Notes: generated by a model from the sequence alone, not told the origin. Positions 44,231 to 54,179 are shown, numbered from the stretch's first letter. The stretch: DNA of 64,000 nt from Micromonospora inaquosa (GCF_003857055.1 NZ_QGSZ01000224.1:49715-113714), one strand, 5' to 3'. Translations and numbers: made by a program.

Positions 44231-46188
44231 TTCGCTGCTACCTCCTTGACCTGGTCGGTCAGCATCAGGTCGTGCCAGCCAGCGGCCAGGTCAACCGTCT
44301 GCACATGGGCGGTCCCGTTCACGTCCCGCCAGCTGATCTCGGCCGACACGGGCTGCGAGCCCTGGTCGCCGAGACCGAAGAACACATCGAAGCTCCGCTT
44401 GCCGGAGTGGCCGCCGCCACCGTCGAGCTGGGCGATCTGCCGTTTGCCGTCGGCGGTGGTCACCAGGACCTTGGCGCCGTACGCCGGGGTGCCGACCGGT
44501 CCGCCCGCGGCGCCGCCGCTGGCTGGCCGGTGGAGGCGCAGGCCCAGGTAGTCCCCACGACCGGCACTGTCGTTGCGGTAGAAGGCCGGTGGGCCCCACT
44601 GGCGGGCGATGGCGAACTCCTGCCCGCCGTCGCCGTCGGTGTCGGCGACCGCCACACCCCGGGTCGGGATCGGTACGTCCAGGCCCAGCTTGGCGCTGAC
44701 GTTCACGTAGCGGCCGCTGCCGTCGCGTACCCAGAACGCCATGGGCTCGTGCCCGGCGATGTCGTCACCCGGCTCGGCCTTGGGCCACATGTCGGGGTTC
44801 TCCAGCAACAGGTCGTTGCTCATGGCCAGTTCCTGCAACCAGTTGAACCGGTTGATGGTGCCCTTCACGAACCCGCAGGCCTGCACCACGGCCAGGTGAC
44901 CGCTGTTGTTGAAGTCGGCCATCTTGGAATCCCAACCCCAGCCGGTCCAGGCCATGTCAAGGTCGCCGGCCTCGTTGCGGAACGGCGCGATGCCCTTGTC
45001 CAGTTTCGCCTTCGCCCCCGCCGCGCTGCTCTCGGTGTTGATCCAGACCAGGTTGCTCTCCTCCAGACCCCACGCGGTGGTGATGTTGCTGACGAACGCG
45101 TCGAACTGGCCGTTGCCGTTCAGGTCGCCGAACTCGATGGACATGCCCTTGAACGAGTCGTGGCCGACGACCAGGGACTTCGGCGTGAGCGCGTCCCGCT
45201 CGCCCTCCACCAGCTCGAACTTGATGTCGCCCGGCGTCGACCGGTTGTGGAACATCCGGTCCTGGCCGAAGTCGTTGGCGAGGTAGAGCTCGGGGAGCAG
45301 GTCGCCGTCCAGATCGGCCGAGCTGGCGCCCAGCGTCCAGCCGGAGGCGAAGCGCGGGTTGAGGGCCGGCTCCTCCTCGAAGGAGACGGACGTCGCGGTC
45401 GCCCCGGTAAAGCGCAGAATATGCGCGCCACCGGCGTTGGTGGCCCGCGACATGGAGTGGTTCATCTGGACGTTGGGCTGCCCGTGCGGGTCCAGCACGC
45501 CGCTTTCCGGGAAGTAGTTGAACACTCCGATGTCGGGGTGCCCGTCTCCGTCGAAGTCCGCGACCGCCACGGCGTTGGTGTTCCACTGCTTGCCCTGGTA
45601 GGTGCCACCGGGCCCGGTCGACGGCGCGATCAGTTCGGTGGGCTGGTAGCTGGCCAGGGTCAGCAGGCCCGGTTGGCCGCGGTGCAGGAACACCACGGGG
45701 GTACGACCCCAGTAGTAGACCAGCAGGTCGTTCCAGCCGTCACCGTTGTAGTCGCCCGGGACACAGCCCATCGGTGCGATGACGTCACTCATCGGCAGTG
45801 GGGCCGGATCCAGCACGAACGGCGGGTAGGAGTCGCCACCGACCGGGGCCGGGGTGACGATGGCCGCGTCGGAGCGCGTGTCGACCAGGCACAGGTCGTT
45901 GGCCACACCACGACCGTCCAGGTCGTTGACGGAGATGGCGGCGCCGACCGACGAGATCCACGACCGAATGTGCTTGTACCGCGGGTTGACCACCCGGACG
46001 GACTTCTGCGGCAGGTTGGCCGGCAGAGCGATCGGGACTTCCGTGAATCGGTACTGCGAGGCCAGGGCGGCCTCATGGGCCGCGGAGATCGAGGGCCGCT
46101 GGGCCACCACGAACAGCGTGCTGGCCAGGACGAGAACAAATAGCGCTGGGGCGAGTCTGCGGACCACCGCGACTGGGCTGGATCGCAT
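44227..46188 (-). CDS. unbV: UnbV, secreted FG-GAP/ASPIC repeat protein (E4 type)
   Basis: This 653-aa protein has an N-terminal signal/anchor (LAPALFVLVLASTLFVV). A series of FG-GAP/VCBS calcium-loop repeats follows (DYNGDGWNDLLVYYWG, DFDGDGHPDIGVFNYF, DLDGDLLPELYLANDFG, DTDGDGGQEFAIARQ). The C-terminal ASPIC/UnbV domain runs from about residue 560 (GAKVLVTTADGKRQIAQLDGGGGHSGKRS). It is a signature enediyne cassette protein, probably an extracytoplasmic beta-propeller. Its mechanism is unknown. It opens the operon with unbU and the PPTase. Confidence 0.93.
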   Translation of the reverse strand: MRSSPVAVVRRLAPALFVLVLASTLFVVAQRPSISAAHEAALASQYRFTEVPIALPANLPQKSVRVVNPRYKHIRSWISSVGAAISVNDLDGRGVANDLCLVDTRSDAAIVTPAPVGGDSYPPFVLDPAPLPMSDVIAPMGCVPGDYNGDGWNDLLVYYWGRTPVVFLHRGQPGLLTLASYQPTELIAPSTGPGGTYQGKQWNTNAVAVADFDGDGHPDIGVFNYFPESGVLDPHGQPNVQMNHSMSRATNAGGAHILRFTGATATSVSFEEEPALNPRFASGWTLGASSADLDGDLLPELYLANDFGQDRMFHNRSTPGDIKFELVEGERDALTPKSLVVGHDSFKGMSIEFGDLNGNGQFDAFVSNITTAWGLEESNLVWINTESSAAGAKAKLDKGIAPFRNEAGDLDMAWTGWGWDSKMADFNNSGHLAVVQACGFVKGTINRFNWLQELAMSNDLLLENPDMWPKAEPGDDIAGHEPMAFWVRDGSGRYVNVSAKLGLDVPIPTRGVAVADTDGDGGQEFAIARQWGPPAFYRNDSAGRGDYLGLRLHRPASGGAAGGPVGTPAYGAKVLVTTADGKRQIAQLDGGGGHSGKRSFDVFFGLGDQGSQPVSAEISWRDVNGTAHVQTVDLAAGWHDLMLTDQVKEVAAK

Positions 46189-46433
46189 TGGATCCTCTCA
46201 TCTCGACGGAATGGCGTCACCCGACGCCGAACGGCGGCAGCAATGCCTGCCGAAGAAATCCTGATTTCTGCGCCGCGGCACGTCTTCTCGTGACATGCGC
46301 AATGGTTGGGGGACGGACGCGCGAAGACCCGGCGGGCCACCAGGACGGCCGAGCCGGGTCCGCGCGATCCGTGGACGAGACAGTTGTTCCGAACAACCCG
46401 GCAGCTACGGCCGCCCGGGCGTGAAGATCCGTC

Positions 46434-47015
46434 CTATGCGGCGTCGGTCGACCCCGGCTGGGCCGGCTCCGGCTGGTCGTCGGTACGCAGGAACTGGCCG
46501 TTGAGGAACAGCAGTGCGTCATCACCGGGGCGACGCCACAATGACAGCACCCGACCGACATAGATCGTGTGGTCGCCCGCCTCGTGGCGTTGCTCCAGTT
46601 CGCATTCGAGATGGGCCAGCGACCCGTCGATGAGGGGCGCACCGCTGTGTGCCCCTGAAGACCACGACACCGCGTTGAACTGGTCCCGGCCGACCGGCCG
46701 CCGCTTGTCGGCGAAGTACCGCGCCAGCTGGGTCTGGTCAGCGGCCAGGATAGACACCGCGAACGCGGGCTGCTGCTCCATGACCTCGTGCATGAGGGCG
46801 TCCCGCCCGACACAGACCAGAATCAGCGGGGGGTCGAGGGAGACAGCGGTGAAGGAGTTGGCAGTCATGCCGTGAGCAACTTCTCCACCCACTGTCACCA
46901 CGGTGACACCGGTAGCGAAGGCGCCGAACACACGGCGCAGCGACGCCCTCTCGTGGACCACATCCTGAGCTGGTTGGAGCTTTTCCACATTCGCCTCCGC
47001 GGGCCGTCTAGGCAT
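46434..47015 (-). CDS. Flavin reductase, SgcE6-like
   Basis: This 193-aa split-barrel protein matches the HpaC/flavin-reductase family (FATGVTVVTVGGEVAHGMTANSF, then SLDPPLILVCVG and GDHTIYVGRV). It supplies reduced FAD or FMN using NAD(P)H. In the C-1027 pathway SgcE6 feeds the two-component hydroxylase SgcC. It overlaps the thioesterase gene by eight bases. It is the only recognised reductase in the window and could serve the two group D monooxygenases at 8103 and 18572. Confidence 0.9.
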   Translation of the reverse strand: MPRRPAEANVEKLQPAQDVVHERASLRRVFGAFATGVTVVTVGGEVAHGMTANSFTAVSLDPPLILVCVGRDALMHEVMEQQPAFAVSILAADQTQLARYFADKRRPVGRDQFNAVSWSSGAHSGAPLIDGSLAHLECELEQRHEAGDHTIYVGRVLSLWRRPGDDALLFLNGQFLRTDDQPEPAQPGSTDAA

Positions 47016-47430
47016 AGGGCTGCAGGGCCTTGGCCAGTGCCTCCGGCACGCGGGCCGGAGTCGTCCGGGTGTTGGGTCCCCGCATGCAGGCGACTCGTTG
47101 ACTACCGCGGGCGACGAGGGTCTCCCCGCTCTCGTCCAACCGCACGTAGTCGAAGCCGAACTGCACCTGGGTCTGTGCCAGCTCGGTCAATCGCATGCGG
47201 ATGCACAACTCGTCGAACGCGGCCAGCTCGGCGAAGAATTCGCAGTCGACCCGGAGGGTGAACAACTTCAGATCCTGCTGAAGATCCTCGAGGACCGCCG
47301 GTGCCCGGTCCTTGAGGAACATCTCCCGGCACCGGCCCTGCCACCTCAGATAGTTGACGTAATAGACGTTGCCGACCATGTTGGTTTCCTCGAACCCCAC
47401 GGTGTGGCGGTACTCGTAGTATTTGCTCAT
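47008..47430 (-). CDS. Enediyne hot-dog thioesterase (E10 / CalE7 type)
   Basis: This 140-aa 4-hydroxybenzoyl-CoA-type hot-dog protein shows the enediyne subfamily sequence YEYRHTVGFEETNMVGNVYYVNYLRWQGRCREMFL near the N-terminus. The usual catalytic acid/base of 4HBT enzymes is replaced, as in CalE7 and SgcE10. It hydrolyses the polyene from the PksE carrier; with PksE alone the released product is a linear heptaene. It starts three bases after the PksE stop, so the two are co-translated. The identity is very secure. Confidence 0.96.
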   Translation of the reverse strand: MSKYYEYRHTVGFEETNMVGNVYYVNYLRWQGRCREMFLKDRAPAVLEDLQQDLKLFTLRVDCEFFAELAAFDELCIRMRLTELAQTQVQFGFDYVRLDESGETLVARGSQRVACMRGPNTRTTPARVPEALAKALQPYA

Positions 47431-47433
47431 CGC

Positions 47434-50400
47434 CTATTCACGCCCTCCGCTGAGAATGGCCAGGGCAACCTTGTCCTGCCCTCCGGACATCCGGGTGACA
47501 AAGGTGGCGACCCGCCGGTCACCGCACCCGAGCACGACCCAACCGATCGGTTCGGTCGCGATCAGACGCCACTCACCGGCATCGGGCAGGCAGTCCAGGG
47601 CGGCCTGGACCCGGCTCGCCGCGGCGTCGAGCGGTTCCCCGACGGCCTGGACGACCAGGTGTGCCACCTCCGCGTGTGAGCCGAGGTGATCGGCCCACTC
47701 CTGCGCGGTCCGGCGGGTCACCGGTGTGAGCGCGCAGCCGACCCGGTCCGAAGCAGCGACGGACAGGGCAAGGCCGGCCGCCGAACTGACCGAGACGTGC
47801 CGTCCCCCGGCGACCCGAGGTTGGCCGTCCTTGCCGTAGCGGACCTTGACCGGCGCACCCAGGGCCCGACCGACCGCGACCGTGGTGATCGACTGGGCCG
47901 GCCCGGCCGGCGCGGGTTCGACCACGACCGCGACCGCCGACCCCAGCACGTCCTGCATCGCCCGCTCCAGGTAGCAACCGAGCAGGACCGGGTGCCAGGG
48001 CCCCGAGCCGTCCTGCTTGCGTACGGCGCGCAGCCGCAGGCCTTCCCACCGCTCGACCACGGTGCCGGCCGCGTCGCGCAACGCGATGTCGTAGACGTAG
48101 GTGTCCCCGTCCCGCGAGCGTTCGGTGGCCCGGAACCGGAGCGAGTCGGCGTCGAACATGGCCGCACCCGCCGGCACGATCCGCTCGATTCCCTGTGGCA
48201 GCAACGTCGCGTCGGGTACGCAGACCTGGTTGCCGTGCATCATCGCGTCCCGCACACCCGGATCGCCGAGCAGCAGGGTGGACGGCAGGTAGGACGCGAA
48301 CCAGTCGGTCGACGCGTCCGCCGCCACGGTGGCGTCCACCTCGCGCGCCGCGGCCAGATGGTACGTCCGCAGGCGCTGGAACCGACGGCCCTGGAACAGG
48401 ACCGGGCCGTAGAGGTCGGCCGCCGGGTCCAGCGGAACCTCGGGCAGACCGGGCTCGATCTGCTCGGGAGCGCCAGCCGTCGGGCTCGTCGGCGTGAAGC
48501 TCAACCGGGCCCGGAAGTGATCGGCGTTGAACCCGGTCTCCTCGCTGTGCAACGCGACCTCGACGGTGTCCGGACCGGTGACGACGGCCGCGATCCGGAT
48601 CCGGGTGCTGCCGTGCACCGGCACGACGATCGGCCGGAGGAACTCGGCATTGTCGACGACCGGTGCGTTGACCGCACCGGTGACGGCCGCCGCGACCTGA
48701 GCCATGGCTTCCATGCCGAACACCGCCGGGAAGAGCTGGTTGCCGTCGAGCAGGTGATCGGCCAGGTAGAGGTCGGTGCCCGAGCTGATCTCGACCTCGC
48801 AGATCAGCTCGACCCCGTGGTAGCGCACCAACGGGCGGTCGACGAAGCGCAGCAGTGGCAGCTCCGGCGCTTCGTAGCGCATCGTGTCGATGCCATGGGT
48901 CCGGCCGCTGATCACCACGGTGTTCGGGCTGTCCGGGTCGGCCAGCAGTCGCCGGAGCACGGCGATCCCCTGCTCCGGCGGGATGGCGCTCACCCCATCG
49001 CGGTCGAGCTTCTCGACCACGTCCAGCCGTTCGCCCATGCCGACGCCCGACCACACCGACCACTCCAGGCAGAGCGTGCGGCAGTGCGGGTTCCGCCGGC
49101 CGAACTCGGAGGTGGCGTCGTCCAGCCACTCGTTCGCCGTGGCGTAGTGGGCCTCGCCGGGCAGCCCGGCACGGCCGATGATGCTGCCCAGGGTGACCAG
49201 CAGTCGCACCTGTTGCGGGTCGACGGCGGCCAGCACGGCACGCAGGCCACCGACCTTCGGCTCGAGCGTACGGGCGACGGTTTCCGGCTCCAGTGTGAGC
49301 AGCGATGCCGGCTCGTTGCGGCCGGCGCCGTGCAGCACCGCGGTGACCGGGCCGAGCGTTGCGGTCAGGGTGGCCACCGCACGGGTGACCGACTGGGCGT
49401 CGGTGACATCGGCCCGCACGTACTCGACGGTGATGCCGGCCTGCGCCATCCGCTGGAGGTTGGCCGACAGCTCGGCGTCGTGGGCCGGGTCGGATCGTCC
49501 CAGCAGTGCGAGCTTGGCCCCGCTGTCCTGGGCCATGGCCAGGGCGCACTCGGCCGTGATGCCCTTGCCGCCCCCGGTGACGAGCAGCACGTCCTGTGCC
49601 GCGAGGGCCGGGACGGATCGGGCCGGTTCGAAGGGCAGCACCCGAAGTCGCGGGGTCCGCCTGGTCCCGTCCGCGTCGTAGAACACCTCTGCGAAGGTCT
49701 CCGTCACGGCGGTCTCCGCCGTGACCCGCCCCACCGCCTGATCGGCGTCGGCCAGATGAACCACGGTGACCCGGGTCTGCGGCGACTCCAGGTGCAGCGT
49801 CTTGGCCAGTCCCGCCGCGCCCCGGCCGTGCTGGACCAGGACGAACCGCCGGTTCGACGGCCCGGCCAGGACCACTTTGGCCCCGCTCAGGGCCAGTTCG
49901 AGGTCCTGCTCGGTGCAATCCGGTGGCAGGCAGACCAGCACGCCCGCGCCCACCCCGGCCGTGGCCAGGACGGCGCTCAGATCCCGGGCGAACGGGTGAC
50001 CGGCCGGCGCGAAGACCTGCCACTCACCGTTGGTGTCCTTGGCCGCCGGGGGCGGCATCGGCGTGACGTCCAGGTCGACCGACCATGGGCGGACCCAGGG
50101 CGCCGCCCCGGTGGGCGCCACCGGCGCGCCCGCGTCGAAGGGCTCGGCGTTGCGAGCCAGTGCCTCGTAGGCGTCCGCGAGCTCCCGCACCGTCGAGGTG
50201 GCGAAGTTGGGCGGCGTCTGCCCGGCCGGGACCCCGAGCTGGGTCGCGACCTGGTTGACGATCTGACCGACGGTGATGGAGCTCAGGTGCAGGTCGTCGA
50301 GCAACCGGCTGTCCGGACGCACCAGCTCCAGCGGCAGCTCGGCCCGTTCGGCGGCCAGCCGCCGCAGCAGCTCCAGGCTCGAACCCGCAGGGTCGTCGCT

Positions 50401-53190
50401 GACTGCCGGCCTCGACACGTCCGCCTGGGCCTGGACCGACGGCGCCGGTCCGATCGGTTGGCTGGGAATGTCGATGTCGAGCGACGGGGCCGCCTCGCAC
50501 GGGTTGGCGAAGAACGACTGTGGTGCGCCGACCTCCAACGGCTTGAGCAGCCGACCGTGGAACAGGCTCGGGTCGACCTCGGCCGCACCGACCACGAACG
50601 CCGCCCCGACCACCCGCAGCACGCCGCTCAGCGACTCGTCGTCGGTGTCCAGGGCCACCGCGCGCAGATCGGCCGCCGCGGCGAGTCCCGTGAGCACGCG
50701 ACCGGGACCGACCTCGATCAAAAGGTCGACCTCCTTGCCGACCAGGGCGAGAGCCTGCTGGAACAGCACCGGATCGGTCATCTGGTTGCGCAGCAACCCG
50801 GTGAGGTTCGCGTCGGCCGGCAGCAGCTCACCGGTCACCGAGGACATCACCCGACCGGTCAGCGGCGCCCAGGCCTGGCCGTCGAGCGCCGCCCCGAACA
50901 CCCCGGCCGCCTTCGCGACCAACGGCGAGTGGAACGCGTGCGACACGGGCAGCCGGCCCGCGTCGAATCCAGCGGCCCGGGCGCGGTCACAGGCCGCTTC
51001 GACGGCCTCGACCCGCCCGGCGATGACCGTCTGCTGCGGGCCGTTGTAGGCGGCGATGACGACGTCCGAACCGTCGATGATCTGGTCGATCTCCACCGCC
51101 GGAGCGCTGATCCTGGCCATCGTGCCGGTCATGCCGTGCTCACCCATGGCCTGACCTCGCTGGGCGGCGAGGCGCAGCAGCGCATCCTCGTCCAGTGCCC
51201 CGGCCCAGTGCAGGGCCGAGAGCTCGCCGAGGCTGTGGCCGAGGGCGACCGTGCCGTGCAGCCCGAGCGAAGCCAGGACCCGCAGGCCGGCGATCGAGCC
51301 GGTGACGATCCGCGGTTGCGCGACCTCGGTGGCCACGGTGTCGCGGCTGACGGGTAGGGCGGCCTTGGCGTACACCGCGTCCGCTTCCGCGAAACGGCGT
51401 CGCATCGCGCCGCCGCTGGTTCCCTGGCCGGATCCCTGACCGGGGAACAGGAAGCCGATCTGTCCGCGCTTGGCGAAGTGGCCGAGCAGCGTCCGTCCGT
51501 CGGCGCTGAAGCTGGTCGTCTCACCGGCCTCGACCTTCTCCAGCAGGCTGCGTAGCCGGCTGACGGCATCGGCGGGCGAGCTGGCCACCACAGCCGCACG
51601 GAAGGGTAGGTCACGCAACCGCTGGTGCAGGCTCGCGGCCAGGTCGCCGAGCTGGGCGTACGAGATCACCGGCACGAAGTCGACCAGCTCCCGCAGCCGA
51701 CCCGCCAGCTCGGTGGCCGACGCCGCGTCGACCAGCAGCAGCTCGTGGTCCTGGATGGCCGTGGCGATGGCCCGGGTCCGGACATCGAATCCGTTACGCC
51801 GCTTGGTGTTCTCCAACACCACGTGGGTGTTGATGCCACCGAACCCCATGGCGGTCACACCGGCACGGACCGGTCCGGTGGCCGGCCACGGCTCGGCCTG
51901 ACGCAGCACCCGGAGCGTCGCGTCCGGTGCGGTCAGCAGGTCGTGGGGATCACCGCAGCCCAGGGCCGGCGGCAGGACCTGGTGGTGCACGGCCATCGCC
52001 GCCCTGATCAGACCGGCCACGCCGGCAGCCGCCTTGGTGTGGCCGATCATCGCCTTGACCGAGCCGACCACGGCCGGCGTCCCGGTGGCCCCGGCAGCCC
52101 GGCGTGCCTCGGACAACGCTCGCAGCTCGGTCGCGTCGCCGACCGAGGTGCCGGTGCCGTGGCCCTCGAACAGGCTCACCGTCTCCACCCCGAACCCGGC
52201 CCGCTCGTACGCACGCTGCATCGCCAGTTGGTAGCCGCTGAATTCGGGCCGGGTCATGCCACCCTTGCCGTCGGAGGACATGCCCCAGCCGGCCACGGTG
52301 GCAATCACCCGCTGGCTGCTGCGCAGGGCGTCCTCTTCGCGCATGAGGACGACCATGCCGCAGCCCTCACCGGGCCAGAAGCCGTTCGCGCCACGGTCGT
52401 AGACCTTCATCTCGCCCCGGGCCAACGCCCCCGTCTTGGCGAAACCGATCATCTCGAACGGATCGATCGACAGGTCGACCCCGCCGGCCACGGCCACGTC
52501 CACCACACCGTCGACCAGGTTGTTGCAGGCGGTCGCCAGCGCCAGCAGTGACGAGGAGCAGGCGCCGTCGACGGTGAAGCCACCGCCGTTGAGGTCGAAG
52601 TAGTTGCAGATGCGACCCGCGATCGTGTTCGACAGGCCGCCAGCGAGAGTGTCCTCGTCCACCTCGGGGAAGGGTGCCTTGTAGACGCCCTCCAACTTCG
52701 CGATGAAGGTGCCGAGCCGGTCGTCGTCCCAGCCCTCGCGCTGCAGCGCGGCGGCGACCGTACGCCGGACGAACGGCCACCGCAGCCGCATCTGACTGGC
52801 ACGCGAGAACTCACCGGTGAGGCTGTTGCCGACGACAACGGCTGTGCGCTGGCGGGGCAGGCCCTCACCACCGGGGAAACCAGCGTCGGCCAGCGCCTGC
52901 GACGCGACGTCCAGAGCGAGCCAGTGGGTCAGGTCGGTAGACCGGTACGTGCTACCCGCGACCTTGAAGGCCAGCCGGTCGAACTCGTAACCCTCGATGA
53001 CCGCAGCCATCCGGGAGTAGAATTTGTCGGGTTCGTCCGGGTCGGCCGACCAGTAGTCGTCGAGGTTCATCCGCTCTGACGGGAGTTGGCGGAACGCGCG
53101 CCGCCCGGCTACCGCGTTCTCCCACAACTCGCGGGGACTGTTGGCATCGGGGTAACGGCAGGCCATGCCGACAATAGCGATCCGGGTCAT
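47434..53190 (-). CDS. pksE: Enediyne iterative PKS (KS-AT-ACP-KR-DH-degenerate PPTase)
   Basis: This 1918-aa protein is the core-building synthase. KS: DGACSSS with Cys211, His344 (EGHGTGT) and His384 (GHTKAAAG). AT: GHSLGE with Ser653. ACP: LHLSSITV with the phosphopantetheine Ser971. KR: TGGGKGI near 1200 and the Tyr in GEAHYATANEW near 1347. DH: ADHLLDGNQLFP near 1482. The C-terminal region corresponds to the PPTase domain, but GxDxE reads VGCALTPV (Ala1820, Thr1822), and the Lys-Glu helix reads LDCLPDAG. Known PksE proteins phosphopantetheinylate themselves; this one probably cannot. Its stop and start overlap or abut E10 and UnbL genes in one operon. Confidence 0.97.
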   Translation of the reverse strand: MTRIAIVGMACRYPDANSPRELWENAVAGRRAFRQLPSERMNLDDYWSADPDEPDKFYSRMAAVIEGYEFDRLAFKVAGSTYRSTDLTHWLALDVASQALADAGFPGGEGLPRQRTAVVVGNSLTGEFSRASQMRLRWPFVRRTVAAALQREGWDDDRLGTFIAKLEGVYKAPFPEVDEDTLAGGLSNTIAGRICNYFDLNGGGFTVDGACSSSLLALATACNNLVDGVVDVAVAGGVDLSIDPFEMIGFAKTGALARGEMKVYDRGANGFWPGEGCGMVVLMREEDALRSSQRVIATVAGWGMSSDGKGGMTRPEFSGYQLAMQRAYERAGFGVETVSLFEGHGTGTSVGDATELRALSEARRAAGATGTPAVVGSVKAMIGHTKAAAGVAGLIRAAMAVHHQVLPPALGCGDPHDLLTAPDATLRVLRQAEPWPATGPVRAGVTAMGFGGINTHVVLENTKRRNGFDVRTRAIATAIQDHELLLVDAASATELAGRLRELVDFVPVISYAQLGDLAASLHQRLRDLPFRAAVVASSPADAVSRLRSLLEKVEAGETTSFSADGRTLLGHFAKRGQIGFLFPGQGSGQGTSGGAMRRRFAEADAVYAKAALPVSRDTVATEVAQPRIVTGSIAGLRVLASLGLHGTVALGHSLGELSALHWAGALDEDALLRLAAQRGQAMGEHGMTGTMARISAPAVEIDQIIDGSDVVIAAYNGPQQTVIAGRVEAVEAACDRARAAGFDAGRLPVSHAFHSPLVAKAAGVFGAALDGQAWAPLTGRVMSSVTGELLPADANLTGLLRNQMTDPVLFQQALALVGKEVDLLIEVGPGRVLTGLAAAADLRAVALDTDDESLSGVLRVVGAAFVVGAAEVDPSLFHGRLLKPLEVGAPQSFFANPCEAAPSLDIDIPSQPIGPAPSVQAQADVSRPAVSDDPAGSSLELLRRLAAERAELPLELVRPDSRLLDDLHLSSITVGQIVNQVATQLGVPAGQTPPNFATSTVRELADAYEALARNAEPFDAGAPVAPTGAAPWVRPWSVDLDVTPMPPPAAKDTNGEWQVFAPAGHPFARDLSAVLATAGVGAGVLVCLPPDCTEQDLELALSGAKVVLAGPSNRRFVLVQHGRGAAGLAKTLHLESPQTRVTVVHLADADQAVGRVTAETAVTETFAEVFYDADGTRRTPRLRVLPFEPARSVPALAAQDVLLVTGGGKGITAECALAMAQDSGAKLALLGRSDPAHDAELSANLQRMAQAGITVEYVRADVTDAQSVTRAVATLTATLGPVTAVLHGAGRNEPASLLTLEPETVARTLEPKVGGLRAVLAAVDPQQVRLLVTLGSIIGRAGLPGEAHYATANEWLDDATSEFGRRNPHCRTLCLEWSVWSGVGMGERLDVVEKLDRDGVSAIPPEQGIAVLRRLLADPDSPNTVVISGRTHGIDTMRYEAPELPLLRFVDRPLVRYHGVELICEVEISSGTDLYLADHLLDGNQLFPAVFGMEAMAQVAAAVTGAVNAPVVDNAEFLRPIVVPVHGSTRIRIAAVVTGPDTVEVALHSEETGFNADHFRARLSFTPTSPTAGAPEQIEPGLPEVPLDPAADLYGPVLFQGRRFQRLRTYHLAAAREVDATVAADASTDWFASYLPSTLLLGDPGVRDAMMHGNQVCVPDATLLPQGIERIVPAGAAMFDADSLRFRATERSRDGDTYVYDIALRDAAGTVVERWEGLRLRAVRKQDGSGPWHPVLLGCYLERAMQDVLGSAVAVVVEPAPAGPAQSITTVAVGRALGAPVKVRYGKDGQPRVAGGRHVSVSSAAGLALSVAASDRVGCALTPVTRRTAQEWADHLGSHAEVAHLVVQAVGEPLDAAASRVQAALDCLPDAGEWRLIATEPIGWVVLGCGDRRVATFVTRMSGGQDKVALAILSGGRE

Positions 53191-54179
53191 TTTTGCTCCG
53201 TGGCGGTTAGTGCGTAGTGTCCGGAACGAGCAAAGGCGTCCGAGATCCGTTGGCGCCAGACCTCGAACGCCGGTACCTGGTCGTCGCCCGGAAGGTCCAC
53301 CTTCGCCTCATCGGTGACCTTCTGCGCCAGCGCCACCGACTGACCGCAGAAGATCCGGGTGGCCACCTCGTTGTGCGGGCAGATCAGGTTGGCAGTGGCA
53401 CGAGCGCCGGCCGCGAACGCAGCCCCCTGGGCCAGCTGCGGCCGGTAGTCCTCGGCGTAATCCCACAACGCGGTCAGGTCGGCCTCGGTGGCACCGCCGG
53501 CGTAGGTGGCGGCGAGCCCGATCCCGCTGTAAAGGTCGGGCCACCGACGGTGCGGAAAGCGTTCGACCAGGCCGGTCACGACGTCGACGTCGGTGCCGCC
53601 GATGAACCACAGGGCCCGGCCGATGCCCTGATCGATGGCGCGGGACGCGTAGTCCCTGGCGGCCGTGTCACGCCACGGCAGCGAGCTGTCCTCGTACAGG
53701 TCGTGGACGTAGCGCTCGGTGCGGAAATACGCCTGGTGGAACCCGTAGCCGTCGAGCACCAGCCATCGCAGCAACGGGTCGGGTGAGTGCAGCGTCGACC
53801 ACCGGATCCGGGGCAGCCGTGCCATCGCCCATCCGACGCCGACGTACGCCATGTAGATGTGGTCGGCGCCGGCGCCGGCCAGGAAGCGTTCGACGTTGCG
53901 TCCACCGGGGCGCAGGCCGTCGCGGACGGCGAAGGCCATGGCAGCGCCCTCGTGGGCGAAACCACGGAACCGCATGGGTACGGTCGCCAACGGCGCCTCG
54001 GCCGCGGCCGGTGTCCGTGCTTCGGCGGCAATTCCATAGCCGTCAAGGAAAGTGCCACCGACGGTCTCCAGCAGAGTACGCGCCTCGGGGCTCTTGACGT
54101 GGAATCCGCGGACATCCATCCTGGTGGCGGATCGGTTGGGTGTCATTATCCTGCGGCGAATCACTCGAAGAGCGTTCAT
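53187..54179 (-). CDS. unbL: UnbL, DUF1702 enediyne cassette protein (E3 type)
   Basis: This 330-aa protein has the DUF1702 pattern: MRFRGFAHEGAAMAFAV, then HIYMAYVGVGWAMARLP, LDGYGFHQAYF and YSGIGLAATYAGG. It is one of the five genes defining the enediyne warhead cassette and is required for core formation; the reaction is unknown. Its stop overlaps the pksE start by four bases. It heads the operon UnbL-PksE-E10-flavin reductase. The ATG at 54179 has CAGGAG ten bases upstream, and a later ATG at residue 12 is possible. Confidence 0.93.
   Translation of the reverse strand: MNALRVIRRRIMTPNRSATRMDVRGFHVKSPEARTLLETVGGTFLDGYGIAAEARTPAAAEAPLATVPMRFRGFAHEGAAMAFAVRDGLRPGGRNVERFLAGAGADHIYMAYVGVGWAMARLPRIRWSTLHSPDPLLRWLVLDGYGFHQAYFRTERYVHDLYEDSSLPWRDTAARDYASRAIDQGIGRALWFIGGTDVDVVTGLVERFPHRRWPDLYSGIGLAATYAGGATEADLTALWDYAEDYRPQLAQGAAFAAGARATANLICPHNEVATRIFCGQSVALAQKVTDEAKVDLPGDDQVPAFEVWRQRISDAFARSGHYALTATEQK

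Noticed and set aside
44083..46143. A plus-strand frame of nearly 690 codons opposite UnbV.
   Set aside because: The minus strand has a signal peptide and FG-GAP calcium-loop repeats. The plus frame is a composition shadow.
47686..51357. A very long open frame (over 1200 codons) on the plus strand opposite pksE.
   Set aside because: It is a GC-bias shadow. The minus strand encodes an unmistakable enediyne PKS with all motifs in order, while the plus-strand translation is arginine/histidine-rich with no domain.
47434..53190. Ten-membered enediyne assignment.
   Set aside because: The SgcF-type epoxide hydrolase, SgcJ/EcaC protein, GMC oxidoreductase pair and flavin reductase are the nine-membered-type accessory set. 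PKS sequence alone would not decide this.
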